Source: Luidia sarsii (Eukaryota > Echinodermata > Asteroidea > Paxillosida > Luidiidae). From it: a stretch of 64,000 nucleotides of DNA. The DNA lies in assembly GCA_949987565.1 (NCBI GenBank), contig OX465104.1, positions 24,391,757-24,455,756 on the forward strand, read 5' to 3'. Below the pieces are notes generated by a model, which saw only the letters and a program-made list of their open reading frames with translations, searched no databases and was not told where the DNA came from. Within the stretch, counting starts at the first letter, position 1, and each line of letters begins with the position of its first letter. The position numbers and the translations under genes were made by a program. Of this stretch, positions 24,841 to 37,300 are shown in pieces.

Positions 24841-27800
24841 TCGTCAGCATAATATTTGATGAGATATTAATTTGCGAACCCTATCTTTCTGCTCAGTCAC
24901 TCTCTGCCGTCGACCATTGTGCCAGCGACTGGACAATGGCAGCTCAGAGAAACAGGTAGGGTCGCTCCCTTCTCCTGAAAATGTTTGAATAGAAATTGAC
25001 TCCGAATTCAGATGTTTTGATTTAGGCCACAGGAGGAATCCCAGGGCTACTTTTATGCAAAGTTTCAAGGATCAAAACCTAAAATGTATTACGATATGAA
25101 CACGCAAGAACTATATCTCTGCCTATCACCTCCACAGCCAGCGAGTCAACGTCTACTCGTATGAATACACAGTTGACACTCAGACAGATGAAGGGTCGTT
25201 GCCTTTCCCTGGAAAACCATCAAAAGAAATGTTCTCCAAACTCAGTAACTTTAACACTTGTTGTTAGAAGAACCCTAGGCCTCTTTCTAGGACAAATTTG
25301 AATGTCGTCAGCATAATATTTAATGAGATATTAATTTGCGAACCCTATCTTTCTGCTCAGTCACTCTCTGCCGTCGACTATTATGCCAGCGACTGGACAA
25401 TGGAAGCTCAGAGAAAAAGGTAGGGTCGCTCCCTTCTCCTGAAAATGTTTGAATAGAAATTGACTCCGAATTCAGATGTTTTGATTTAGGCCACAGGAGG
25501 AATCCCAGGGCTACTTTTATGCAAAGTTTCAAGAATCAAAACCTAAAATGTATTACGATATGAACACGCAAGAACTATATCTCTGCCTATCACCTCCACA
25601 GCCAGGGAGTCAACGTCTACTCGTATGAATACACAGTTGACACTCAGACAGATGAAGGGTCGTTGCCTTTCCCTGGAAAACCATCAAAAGAAATGTTCTC
25701 CAAACTCAGTAACTTTAACACTTGTTGTTAGAAGAACCTTAGGCCTCTTTCTAGGACAAATTTGAATGTCGTCAGCATAATATTTAATGAGATATTAATT
25801 TGCGAACCCTATCTTTCTGCTCAGTCACTCTCTGCCGTCGACTATTATGCCAGCGACTGGACAATGGAAGCTCAGAGAAAAAGGTAGGGTCGCTCCCTTC
25901 TCCTGAAAATGTTTGAATAGAAATTGACTCCGAATTCAGATGTTTTGATTTAGGCCACAGGAGGAATCCCAGGGCTACTTTTATGCAAAGTTTCAAGAAT
26001 CAAAACCTAAAATGTATTACGATATGAACACGCAAGAACTATATCTCTACCTATCACCTCCACAGCCAGCGAGTCAACGTCTACTCGTATGAATACACAG
26101 TTGACACTCAGACGGATGAAGGGTCGTTGCCTTTCCCTGGAAAACCATCAAAAGAAATGTTCTCCAAACTCAGTAACTTTAACACTTGTTGTTAGAAGAA
26201 CCCTAGGCCTCTTTCTAGGACAAATTTGAATGTCGTCAGCATAATATTTAATGAGATATTAATTTGCGAACCCTATCTTTCTGCTCAGTCACTCTCTGCC
26301 GTCGACCATTGTGCCAGCGACTGGACAATGGCAACTCAGAGAAACAGGTAGGGTCGCTCCCTTCTCCTGAAAATGTTTAAATAGAAATTGACTCCGAATT
26401 CAGATGTTTTGATTTAGGCCACAGGATGAATCCCAGGGCTACTTTTATGCAAAGTTTCAAGGATCAAAACCTAAAATGTATTACGATATGAACACGCAAG
26501 AACTATATCTCTGCCTATCACCTCCACAGCCAGCGAGTCAACGTCTACTCGTATGAATACACAGTTGACACTCAGACAGATGAAGGGTCGTTGCCTTTCC
26601 CTGGAAAACCATCAAAAGAAATGTTCTCCAAACTCAGTAACTTTAACACTTGTTGTTAGAAGAACCCTAGGCCTCTTTCTAGGACAAATTTGAATGTCGT
26701 CAACATAATAATTGATGAGATATTAATTTGCGAACCCTATCTTTCTGCTCAGTCACTCTCTGCCGTCGACCATTGTGCCAGCGACTGGACAATGGCAGCT
26801 CAGAGAAACAGGTAGGGTCGCTCCCTTCTCCTGAAAATGTTTGAATAGAAATTGACTCCGAATTCAGATGTTTTGATTTAGGCCACAGGAGGAATCCCAG
26901 GGCTACTTTTATGCAAAGTTTCAAGGATCAAAACCTAAAATGTATTACGATATGAACACGCAAGAACTATATCTCTGCCTATCACCTCCACAGCCAGCGA
27001 GTCAACGTCTACTCGTATGAATACACAGTTGACACTCAGACAGATGAAGGGTCGTTGCCTTTCCCTTGAAAACCATCAAAAGAAATGTTCTCCAAACTCA
27101 GTAACTTTAACACTTGTTGTTAGAAGAACCCTAGGCCTCTTTCTAGGACAAATTTGAATGTCGTCAACATAATAATTGATGAGATATTAATTTGCGAACC
27201 CTATCTTTCTGCTCAGTCACTCTCTGCCGTCGACCATTGTGCCAGCGACTGGACAATGGCAGCTCAGAGAAACAGGTAGGGTCGCTCCCTTCTCCTGAAA
27301 ATGTTTGAATAGAAATTGACTCCGAATTCAGATGTTTTGATTTAGGCCACAGGAGGAATCCCAGGGCTACTTTTATGCAAAGTTTCAAGAATCAAAACCT
27401 AAAATGTATTACGATATGAACACGCAAGAACTATATCTCTGCCTATCACCTCCACAGCCAGGGAGTCAACGTCTACTCGTATGAATACACAGTTGACACT
27501 CAGACAGATGAAGGGTCGTTGCCTTTCCCTGGAAAACCATCAAAAGAAATGTTCTCCAACTCAGTAACTTTAACACTTGTTGTTAGAAGAACCCTAGGCC
27601 TCTTTCTAGGACAAATTTGAATGTCGTCAGCATAACTTTTAATGAGATATTAATTTGCGAACCCTATCTTTCTGCTCAGTCACTCTCTGCCGTCGACCAT
27701 TGTGCCAGCGACTGGACAATGGCAGCTCAGAGAAACAGGTAGGGTCGCTCCCTTCTCCTGAAAATGTTTGAATAGAAATTGACTCCGAATTCAGATGTTT

Positions 27801-28736
27801 TGATTTAGGCCACAGGAGGAATCCCAGGGCTACTTTTATGCAAAGTTTCAAGGATCAAAACCTAAAATGTATTACGATATGAACACGCAAGAACTATATC
27901 TCTGCCTATCACCTCCACAGCCAGCGAGTCAACGTCTACTCGTATGAATACACAGTTGACACTCAGACAGATGAAGGGTCGTTGCCTTTCCCTGGAAAAC
28001 CATCAAAAGAAATGTTCTCCAAACTCAGTAACTTTAACACTTGTTGTTAGAAGAACCCTAGGCCTCTTTTTAGGACAAATTTGAATGTCGTCAGCATAAT
28101 ATTTGATGAGATATTAATTTGCGAACCCTATCTTTCTGCTCAGTCACTCCCTGCCGTCGACCATTGTGCCAGCGACTGGACAATGGCAGCTCAGAGAAAC
28201 AGGTAGGGTCGCTCCCTTCTCCTGAAAATGTTTGAATAGAAATTGACTCCGAATTCAGATGTTTTGATTTAGGCCACAGGAGGAATCCCAGGGCTACTTT
28301 TATGCAAAGTTTCAAGGATCAAAACCTAAAATGTATTACGATATGAACACGCAAGAACTATATCTCTGCCTATCACCTCCACAGCCAGCGAGTCAACGTC
28401 TACTCGTATGAATACACAGTTGACACTCAGACAGATGAAGGGTCGTTGCCTTTCCCTGGAAAACCATCAAAAGAAATGTTCTCCAAACTCAGTAACTTTA
28501 ACACTTGTTGTTAGAAGAACCCTAGGCCTCTTTCTAGGACAAATTTGAATGTCGTCAGCATAATATTTGATGAGATATTAATTTGCGAACCCTATCTTTC
28601 TGCTCAGTCACTCCCTGCCGTCGACCATTGTGCCAGCGACTGGACAATGGCAGCTCAGAGAAACAGGTAGGGTCGCTCCCTTCTCCTGAAATTGTTTGAA
28701 TAAAAATTGACTCCGAATTGAGATGTTTTCACTCAG

Positions 28737-28920
28737 CCCACTGGAGGAATCCCAGGGCTACTTTCATGCCAAGTTTCAAGGATCAAAACCTAAAATGTAT
28801 TACGATAAGAACACTCAAGGAATATATTTCTGCCTATCACCTCCAAAGCCAGCGAGTTAACGTCTACTCGTATCAATACACAGTTTACACTCAGACTGAT
28901 GAAGGGTCTATGTGACAAAG
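28737..28920 (+). other. 184-bp exon-like segment bridging L block 1 into the S block
   Basis: Starts after TTTTCACTCAG, the best acceptor-like site in the L family, and ends TGTGACAAAG before GTTAGTTC, the S-family donor-like site. It holds the same paired reading frames as the L unit but in a less repeated form. The frame through YISAYHLQSQRVNVYSYQY runs open until TGA at 28913-28915, just before the donor. The frame through GYFHAKFQGSKPKMYYD ends at TAA about 28858. All three frames are therefore closed within the segment. This may be nearest to the ancestral exon because it links L-like and S-like sequence without a break. Equivalents lie at 38241-38424 and 41470-41653. Confidence 0.45.
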
Positions 28921-31383
28921 GTTAGTTCTAGTTGCTTGATCATATAATCATCTTTCTATGTTCGATTTAAGATTTTTTACCACTGATAGATAGGTATTTT
29001 CAAGGGCTGTCCCCGTGCCAAGTTATAGCTTTCTCAAAATAATAATAAAGGAGATATTAACTTGCAAAGTTTAATTTTCTTTCCAGTTACTTCTCGCCGA
29101 CCGACTGTTGTTTGCTTTTCTCTACACACACAATCTGACTAGCTGGCAGAGGTTAGTTCCCGTTGCTTGATCATAACATCGTCTTACTATTTTCGATTTC
29201 AGATATTTTACTACTGCTAGATAGGTATTTTCAAGGCCTGTTTGCAGGACAAGTTTTAGCTTCCACAAAATAATATTGAAGGAGATATCGACATGACCGT
29301 CCGTCTCTATTCTAGTGACCAGGTCTGACTGGTTGTTCAAAAGCTGGTTGGTCATCCTCTCAGACCTGTTCTGTCCAAAGATACGCAAGGATACGCGTGA
29401 CAGCGTCGGGTGAATATGGGGCGAGTTGTTAAGATTTGCACATGTATAGCTACTTGCGTGGTAGCGTGGTGCAAATAAGGGGCGAATTCCTTAGGTTTGT
29501 TTTCGAGTAGTTATTTTTGAAGTAACGTTGATGGTTACGGGAAACCCTTGGCCTATCAATCCTCTACCAAGACGAAACGTGATTTTACAAGTTCATCGTC
29601 CGTCTCTAACCTTGTTATAATATTTTCCCTTTAAGTTGAAGGGGGAATGACCATATAGTCAGACCTGTTCACGAAGTCAAGGGTGAGAAGACCGTACAGG
29701 AGCCCAGCCTCCACACACAAGCTGCCCAGCTGACAGAGGTTAGTTATAGTTGCTTGATTCATATAATCATCTTTCTATGTTCGATTTAAGATTTTTTACC
29801 ACTGATAGATAGGTATTTCAAGGGCTGTCCCCGTGCCAAGTTATAGCTTCGTCAAAATAATATTAAAGGAGCTATTAACTTGCGAAGTGTAATTTTCTTT
29901 CCAGTTACTTCTCGCCGACCGACCGTTGTGTGCGGCTCTCTACACACACAAGCTGCCCAGCCGACAGAGGTTAGTTCTAGTTGCTTGATCATAATTTTAT
30001 AATAATCTTACTATTTTCGATTTAAGATTTGTTACCACTGATAGATAGGTATTTTCAAGGGCTGTTTGCATGCCAAGTTATAGCTTCGTCAAATTAATAA
30101 TAAAGGAGATATTAACTTGCAAAGTTTAATTTTCTTTCCAGTTACTTCTCGCCGACCGACCGTTGTGTGCGGCTCTCTACACACACAAGCTGCCAAGCTG
30201 ACAGAGCTTAGTTCTAGTTGCTTGATCATATAATAATCTTACTATTTTCGATTTGAGATTTTTTACCACCGATAGATAGGTATTTTCAAGGGCTGTTTGC
30301 ATGCCAAGTTATAGCTTCGTCAAATTAATAATGAAGGAGATATTAACTTGCAAAGTTTAATTTTCTTTCCAGTTACTTCTCGCCGACCGACTGTTGTGTG
30401 CGGCTCTCTACACACACAAGCTGCCCAGCCGACAGAGGTTAGTTCTAGTTGCTTGATCATAATTTTATAATAATCTTACTATTTTCGATTTAAGATTTGT
30501 TACCACTGATAGATAGGTATTTTCAAGGGCTGTTTGCATGCCAAGTTATAGCTTCGTCAAATTAATAATAAAGGAGATATTAACTTGCAAAGTTTAATTT
30601 TCTTTCCAGTTACTTCTCACCGACCGACCGTTGTGTGCGGCTCTCTACACACACAAGCTGCCCAGCTGACAGAGGTTAGTTCTAGTTGCTTGATCATATA
30701 ATCACCTTACTATTTTTGATTTAAGATTTTTCACCACTGATAGATAGGTATTTTCAAGGGCTGTTTGCATGCCAAGTTATAGCTTCGTCAAAATAATATT
30801 AAAGGAGCTATTAACTTGCGAAGTGAAATTTTCTTTCCAGTTACTTCTCGCCGACTGACCGTTGTGTGCGGCTCTCTACACACACAAGCTGCCCAGCTGA
30901 CAAAGGTTAGTTCTAGTTGCTTGATCATATAATAATCTTACTATTTTCGATTTAAGATTTTTTACCACTGATAGATAGGTATTTTCAAGGGCTGTTTGCA
31001 TGCCAAGTTATAGCTTCGTGAAATTAATAATGAAGGAGATATTAACTTGCAAAGTTTAATTTTCTTTCCAGTTACTTCTCGCCGACCGACTGTTGTGTGC
31101 GCCTCGCTACACACACAAGCTGCCCAGCTGACAGAGGTTAGTTCTAGTTGCTTGATCATATAATCACCTTACTATTTTCGATTTAAGATTGTTTACCACT
31201 GATAGATAGGTATTTTCAAGGGCTGTTTGCATGCCAAGTTATAGCTTCGCCAAATTAATAATGAAGGAGATATTAACTTGCAAAGTTTAATTTTCTTTCC
31301 AGTTACTTCTCGCCGACCGACTGTTGTGTGCGCCTCTCTACACACACAAGCTGCCGAGCTGACGGAGGTTAGTTCTAGTTGCT
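28909..31383 (+). repeat. 231-bp repeat (family S), block 1
   Basis: Each unit is GTTAGTT... (about 166 bp, intron-like) plus a 65-bp exon-like stretch that begins TTACTTCTCGCCGACC after TTTCTTTCCAG and ends CTGACAGAG. The 65-bp segments lie at 29087-29151, 29905-29969, 30142-30206, 30373-30437, 30610-30674, 30841-30905, 31072-31136 and 31303-31367. Spacing is 231 bp, or 237 bp for the two units with an extra ATTTTATA-like stretch (near 29990 and 30460). A composite unit sits at 29152-29738. The donor after 30206 reads CTTAGT instead of GTTAGT. The block returns to family L at 31383/31384, right after GTTAGTTCTAGTTGCT. Confidence 0.93.
29152..29738 (+). repeat. 587-bp composite S unit with non-repetitive insert (copy 1 of 7)
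   Basis: Begins as an S intron-like stretch (GTTAGTTCCCG, ending CTATTCTAG at 29315) and then departs from the family. The departing part (about 29316-29635) includes a diverged direct repeat of about 36 bp at an offset of 61 (29403-29438 and 29464-29499, both containing GGGGCGA). It then runs through a pyrimidine tract TTTTCCCTTTAAG to a 103-bp exon-like segment (29636-29738) whose last part matches the standard S exon-like end (CACACAAGCTGCCCAGCTG). No protein is recognised. In this copy a TGA lies at the start of the 103-bp frame that is open in the 39.4 kb copy. Confidence 0.8.
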
Positions 31384-34300
31384 CCTCCAAAGCCAGCGAG
31401 TCAATGTCTACTCGTATGAATACACAGTTGACACTCAGACAGATGAAGGGTCGTTGCCTTTCCCTGGAAAACCATCAAATGAAATGTTCTCCAAACTCAG
31501 TAACTTTAACACTTGTTGTTAGAAGAACCCTAGGCCTCTTTCTAGGACAAATTTGAATGTCGTCAGCATAATATTTAATGAGATATTAATTTGCGAACCC
31601 TATCTTTCTGCTCAGCCACTCTCTGCCGTCGACTATTATGCCAGCGACTGGACAATGGAAGCTCAGAGAAAAAGGTAGGGTCGCTCCCTTCTCCTGAAAA
31701 TGTTTGAATAGAAATTGACTCCGAATTCAGATGTTTTGATTTAGGCCACAGGAGGAATCCCAGGGCTACTTTTATGCAAAGTTTCAAGAATCAAAACCTA
31801 AAATGTATTACGATATGAACACGCAAGAACTATATCTCTGCCTATCACCTCCACAGCCAGGGAGTCAACGTCTACTCGTATGAATACACAGTTGACACTC
31901 AGACAGATGAAGGGTCGTTGCCTTTCCCTGGAAAACCATCAAAAGAAATGTTCTCCAAACTCAGTAACTTTAACACTTGTTGTTAGAAGAACCTTAGGCC
32001 TCTTTCTAGGACAAATTTGAATGTCGTCAGCATAATATTTAATGAGATATTAATTTGCGAACCCTATCTTTCTGCTCAGTCACTCTCTGCCGTCGACCAT
32101 TGTGCCAGCGACTGGACAATGGAAGCTCAGAGAAACAGGTAGGGTCGCTCCCTTCTCGTGAAAATGTTTGAATAGAAATTGACTCCGAATTCAGATGTTT
32201 TGATTTAGGCCACAGGAGGAATCCCAGGGCTACTTTTATGCAAAGTTTCAAGGATCAAAACCTAAAATGTATTACGATATGAACACGCAAGAACTATATC
32301 TCTGCCTATCACCTCCACAGCCAGCGAGTCAACGTCTACTCGTATGAATACACAGTTGACACTCAGACAGATGAAGGGTCGTTGCCTTTCCCTGGAAAAC
32401 CATCAAAAGAAATGTTCTCCAAACTCAGTAACTTTAACACTTGTTGTTAGAAGAACCCTAGGCCTCTTTCTAGGACAAATTTGAATGTCGTCAGCATAAT
32501 ATTTAATGAGATATTAATTTGCGAACCCTATCTTTCTGCTCAGTCACTCTCTGCCGTCGACCATTGTGCCAGCGACTGGACAATGGCAGCTCAGAAAAAC
32601 AGGTAGGGTCGCTCCCTTCTCCTGAAAATGTTTGAATAAAAATTGACTCCGAATTGAGATGTTTTCACTCAGCCCACTGGAGGAATCCCAGGGCTACTTT
32701 CATGCCAAGTTTCAAGGATCAAAACCTAAAATGTATTACGATATGAACACGCAAGAACTATATCTCTGCCTATCACCTCCACAGCCAGCGAGTCAACGTC
32801 TACTCGTATGAATACACAGTTGACACTCAGACAGATGAAGGGTCGTTGCCTTTCCCTGGAAAACCATCAAAAGAAATGTTCTCCAAACTCAGTAACTTTA
32901 ACACTTGTTGTTAGAAGAACCCTAGGCCTCTTTCTAGGACAAATTTGAATGTCGTCAGCATAATATTTAATGAGATATTAATTTGCGAACCCTATCTTTC
33001 TGCTCAGTCACTCTCTGCCGTCGACCATTGTGCCAGCGACTGGACAATGGCAGCTCAGAGAAACAGGTAGGGTCGCTCCCTTCTCCTGAAAATGTTTGAA
33101 TAGAAATTGACTCCGAATTCAGATGTTTTGATTTAGGCCACAGGAGGAATCCCAGGGCTACTTTTATGCAAAGTTTCAAGGATCAAAGCCTAAAATGTAT
33201 TACGATATGAACACGCAAGAACTATATCTCTGCCTATCACCTCCACAGCCAGCGAGTCAACGTCTACTCGTATGAATACACAGTTGACACTCAGACAGAT
33301 GAAGGGTCGTTGCCTTTCCCTGGAAAACCATCAAAAGAAATGTTCTCCAAACTCAGTAACTTTAACACTTGTTGTTAGAAGAACCCTAGGCCTCTTTCTA
33401 GGACAAATTTGAATGTCGTCAGCATAATATTTAATGAGATATTAATTTGCGAACCCTATCTTTCTGCTCAGTCACTCTCTGCCGTCGACCATTGTGCCAG
33501 CGACTGGACAATGGCAGCTCAGAGAAACAGGTAGGGTCGCTCCCTTCCCCTGAAAATGTTTGAATAGAAATTGACTCCGAATTCAGATGTTTTGATTTAG
33601 GCCACAGGAGGAATCCCAGGGCTACTTTTATGCAAAGTTTCAAGGATCAAAACCTAAAATGTATTACGATATGAACACGCAAGAACTATATCTCTGCCTA
33701 TCACCTCCACAGCCAGCGAGTCAACGTCTACTCGTATGAATACACAGTTGACACTCAGACAGATGAAAGGTCGTTGCCTTTTCCTGGAAAACCATCAAAA
33801 GAAATGTTCTCCAAACTCAGTAACTTTAACACTTGTTGTTAGAAGAACCCTAGGCCTCTTTCTAGGACAAATTTGAATGTCGTCAGCATAATATTTAATG
33901 AGATATTAATTTGCGAACCCTATCTTTCTGCTCAGTCACTCTCTGCCGTCGACTATTATGCCAGCGACTGGACAATGGAAGCTCAGAGAAAAAGGTAGGG
34001 TCGCTCCCTTCTCCTAAAAATGTTTGAATAGAAATTGACTCCGAATTCAGATGTTTTGATTTAGGCCACAGGAGGAATCCCAGGGCTACTTTTATGCAAA
34101 GTTTCAAGGATCAAAACCTAAAATGTATTACGATATGAACACGCAAGAACTATATCTCTGCCTATCACCTCCACAGCCAGCGAGTCAACGTCTACTCGTA
34201 TGAATACACAGTTGACACTCAGACAGATGAAGGGTCGTCGCCTTTTCCTGGAAAACCATCAAAAGAAATGTTCTCCAAACTCAGTAACTGTAACACTTGT

Positions 34301-37300
34301 TGTTAAAAGAACCCTAGGCCTCTTTTTAGGACAAATTTGAATGTCGTCAGCATAATATTTAATGAGATATTAATTTGCGAACCCTATCTTTCTGCTCAGT
34401 CACTCTCTGCCGTTGACCATTGTGCCAGCGACTGGACAATGGCAGCTCAGAGAAACAGGTAGGGTCGCTCCCTTCTCCTGAAAATGTTTGAATAGAAATT
34501 GACTCCGAATTCAGATGTTTTGATTTAGGCCACAGGAGGAATCCCAGGGCTACTTTTATGCAAAGTTTCAAGGATCAAAACCTAAAATGTATTACGATAT
34601 GAACACGCAAGAACTATATCTCTGCCTATCACCTCCACAGCCAGCGAGTCAACGTCTACTCGTATGAATACACAGTTGACACTCAGACAGATGAAGGGTC
34701 GTTGCCTTTCCCTGGAAAACCATCAAAAGAAATGTTCTCCAAACTCAGTAACTTTAACACTTGTTGTTAGAAGAACCTTAGGCCTCTTTCTAGGACAAAT
34801 TTGAATGTCGTCAGCATAATATTTAATGAGATATTAATTTGCGAACCCTATCTTTCTGCTCAGTCACTCTCTGCCGTCGACCATTGTGCCAGCGACTGGA
34901 CAATGGAAGCTCAGAGAAACAGGTAGGGTCGCTCCCTTCTCGTGAAAATGTTTGAATAGAAATTGACTCCGAATTCAGATGTTTTGATTTAGGCCACAGG
35001 AGGAATCCCAGGGCTACTTTTATGCAAAGTTTCAAGGATCAAAACCTAAAATGTATTACGATATGAACACGCAAGAACTATATCTCTGCCTATCACCTCC
35101 ACAGCCAGCGAGTCAACGTCTACTCGTATGAATACACAGTTGACACTCAGACAGATGAAGGGTCGTTGCCTTTCCCTGGAAAACCATCAAAAGAAATGTT
35201 CTCCAAACTCAGTAACTTTAACACTTGTTGTTAGAAGAACCCTAGGCCTCTTTCTAGGACAAATTTGAATGTCGTCAGCATAATATTTAATGAGATATTA
35301 ATTTGCGAACCCTATCTTTCTGCTCAGTCACTCTCTGCCGTCGACCATTGTGCCAGCGACTGGACAATGGCAGCTCAGAAAAACAGGTAGGGTCGCTCCC
35401 TTCTCCTGAAAATGTTTGAATAAAAATTGACTCCGAATTGAGATGTTTTCACTCAGCCCACTGGAGGAATCCCAGGGCTACTTTCATGCCAAGTTTCAAG
35501 GATCAAAACCTAAAATGTATTACGATATGAACACGCAAGAACTATATCTCTGCCTATCACCTCCACAGCCAGCGAGTCAACGTCTACTCGTATGAATACA
35601 CAGTTGACACTCAGACAGATGAAGGGTCGTTGCCTTTCCCTGGAAAACCATCAAAAGAAATGTTCTCCAAACTCAGTAACTTTAACACTTGTTGTTAGAA
35701 GAACCCTAGGCCTCTTTCTAGGACAAATTTGAATGTCGTCAGCATAATATTTAATGAGATATTAATTTGCGAACCCTATCTTTCTGCTCAGTCACTCTCT
35801 GCCGTCGACCATTGTGCCAGCGACTGGACAATGGCAGCTCAGAGAAACAGGTAGGGTCGCTCCCTTCTCCTGAAAATGTTTGAATAGAAATTGACTCCGA
35901 ATTCAGATGTTTTGATTTAGGCCACAGGAGGAATCCCAGGGCTACTTTTATGCAAAGTTTCAAGGATCAAAGCCTAAAATGTATTACGATATGAACACGC
36001 AAGAACTATATCTCTGCCTATCACCTCCACAGCCAGCGAGTCAACGTCTACTCGTATGAATACACAGTTGACACTCAGACAGATGAAGGGTCGTTGCCTT
36101 TCCCTGGAAAACCATCAAAAGAAATGTTCTCCAAACTCAGTAACTTTAACACTTGTTGTTAGAAGAACCCTAGGCCTCTTTCTAGGACAAATTTGAATGT
36201 CGTCAGCATAATATTTAATGAGATATTAATTTGCGAACCCTATCTTTCTGCTCAGTCACTCTCTGCCGTCGACCATTGTGCCAGCGACTGGACAATGGCA
36301 GCTCAGAGAAACAGGTAGGGTCGCTCCCTTCCCCTGAAAATGTTTGAATAGAAATTGACTCCGAATTCAGATGTTTTGATTTAGGCCACAGGAGGAATCC
36401 CAGGGCTACTTTTATGCAAAGTTTCAAGGATCAAAACCTAAAATGTATTACGATATGAACACGCAAGAACTATATCTCTGCCTATCACCTCCACAGCCAG
36501 CGAGTCAACGTCTACTCGTATGAATACACAGTTGACACTCAGACAGATGAAAGGTCGTTGCCTTTTCCTGGAAAACCATCAAAAGAAATGTTCTCCAAAC
36601 TCAGTAACTTTAACACTTGTTGTTAGAAGAACCCTAGGCCTCTTTCTAGGACAAATTTGAATGTCGTCAGCATAATATTTAATGAGATATTAATTTGCGA
36701 ACCCTATCTTTCTGCTCAGTCACTCTCTGCCGTCGACTATTATGCCAGCGACTGGACAATGGAAGCTCAGAGAAAAAGGTAGGGTCGCTCCCTTCTCCTA
36801 AAAATGTTTGAATAGAAATTGACTCCGAATTCAGATGTTTTGATTTAGGCCACAGGAGGAATCCCAGGGCTACTTTTATGCAAAGTTTCAAGGATCAAAA
36901 CCTAAAATGTATTACGATATGAACACGCAAGAACTATATCTCTGCCTATCACCTCCACAGCCAGCGAGTCAACGTCTACTCGTATGAATACACAGTTGAC
37001 ACTCAGACAGATGAAGGGTCGTCGCCTTTTCCTGGAAAACCATCAAAAGAAATGTTCTCCAAACTCAGTAACTGTAACACTTGTTGTTAAAAGAACCCTA
37101 GGCCTCTTTTTAGGACAAATTTGAATGTCGTCAGCATAATATTTAATGAGATATTAATTTGCGAACCCTATCTTTCTGCTCAGTCACTCTCTGCCGTTGA
37201 CCATTGTGCCAGCGACTGGACAATGGCAGCTCAGAGAAACAGGTAGGGTCGCTCCCTTCTCCTGAAAATGTTTGAATAGAAATTGACTCCGAATTCAGAT

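Larger units (their letters stand above)
1..28908 (+). repeat. 464-bp satellite (family L), block 1, 62 full units
   Basis: Head-to-tail array with a strict 464-bp period. Taking the motif GCAAAGTTTCAAGG as unit start, units begin at 1, 465, 929, 1393 and so on to 28304, with a partial 63rd unit from 28768. A single-base deletion near 27558 shifts the register by one. Landmarks by unit offset: extra sequence absent from family S (about 9-242), a small inverted repeat (218-235), an exon-like 59-bp segment with AG before and GT after (305-363), and a 70-bp intron-like stretch ending GATTTAG (364-433). Units fall into sub-types defined by shared substitutions, and these recur in blocks (higher-order repeats). 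No gene is supported inside. Short open frames recur in every unit only because the units are nearly identical. Confidence 0.97.

Noticed and set aside
1..28908. CRISPR array or bacterial repeat locus
   Set aside because: The whole 464-bp unit repeats with no unique spacers, and there are no cas genes or bacterial gene organisation.
1..28908. Centromeric satellite with a CENP-B-box-like motif
   Set aside because: No CENP-B-box-like motif recognised. A centromeric role cannot be excluded, but nothing in the sequence supports it.
29122..29388. Minus-strand 88-codon frame in the composite units
   Set aside because: Antisense to the exon-like signals and spans an intron-like stretch and its acceptor. 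It recurs only where the composite unit is copied and shows no domain.
30962..31159. Minus-strand 65-codon frames in S units
   Set aside because: Antisense to the repeat's intron-like part, present only in copies without stops, no protein-like feature.
28909..31383. LTR or DNA transposon as the source of the S blocks
   Set aside because: No terminal inverted repeats, LTR ends, primer-binding site or transposase/reverse transcriptase frames seen. The 69-bp flanking duplication is too long for a usual target-site duplication and is shared by all blocks.
31278..31556. Plus-strand 92-codon frame across S-to-L junctions (MQSLIFFPVTSRRP...)
   Set aside because: It reads through an acceptor-like site, the exon-like segment, the donor-like site and the family junction. 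It is created by the junction and copied with it.
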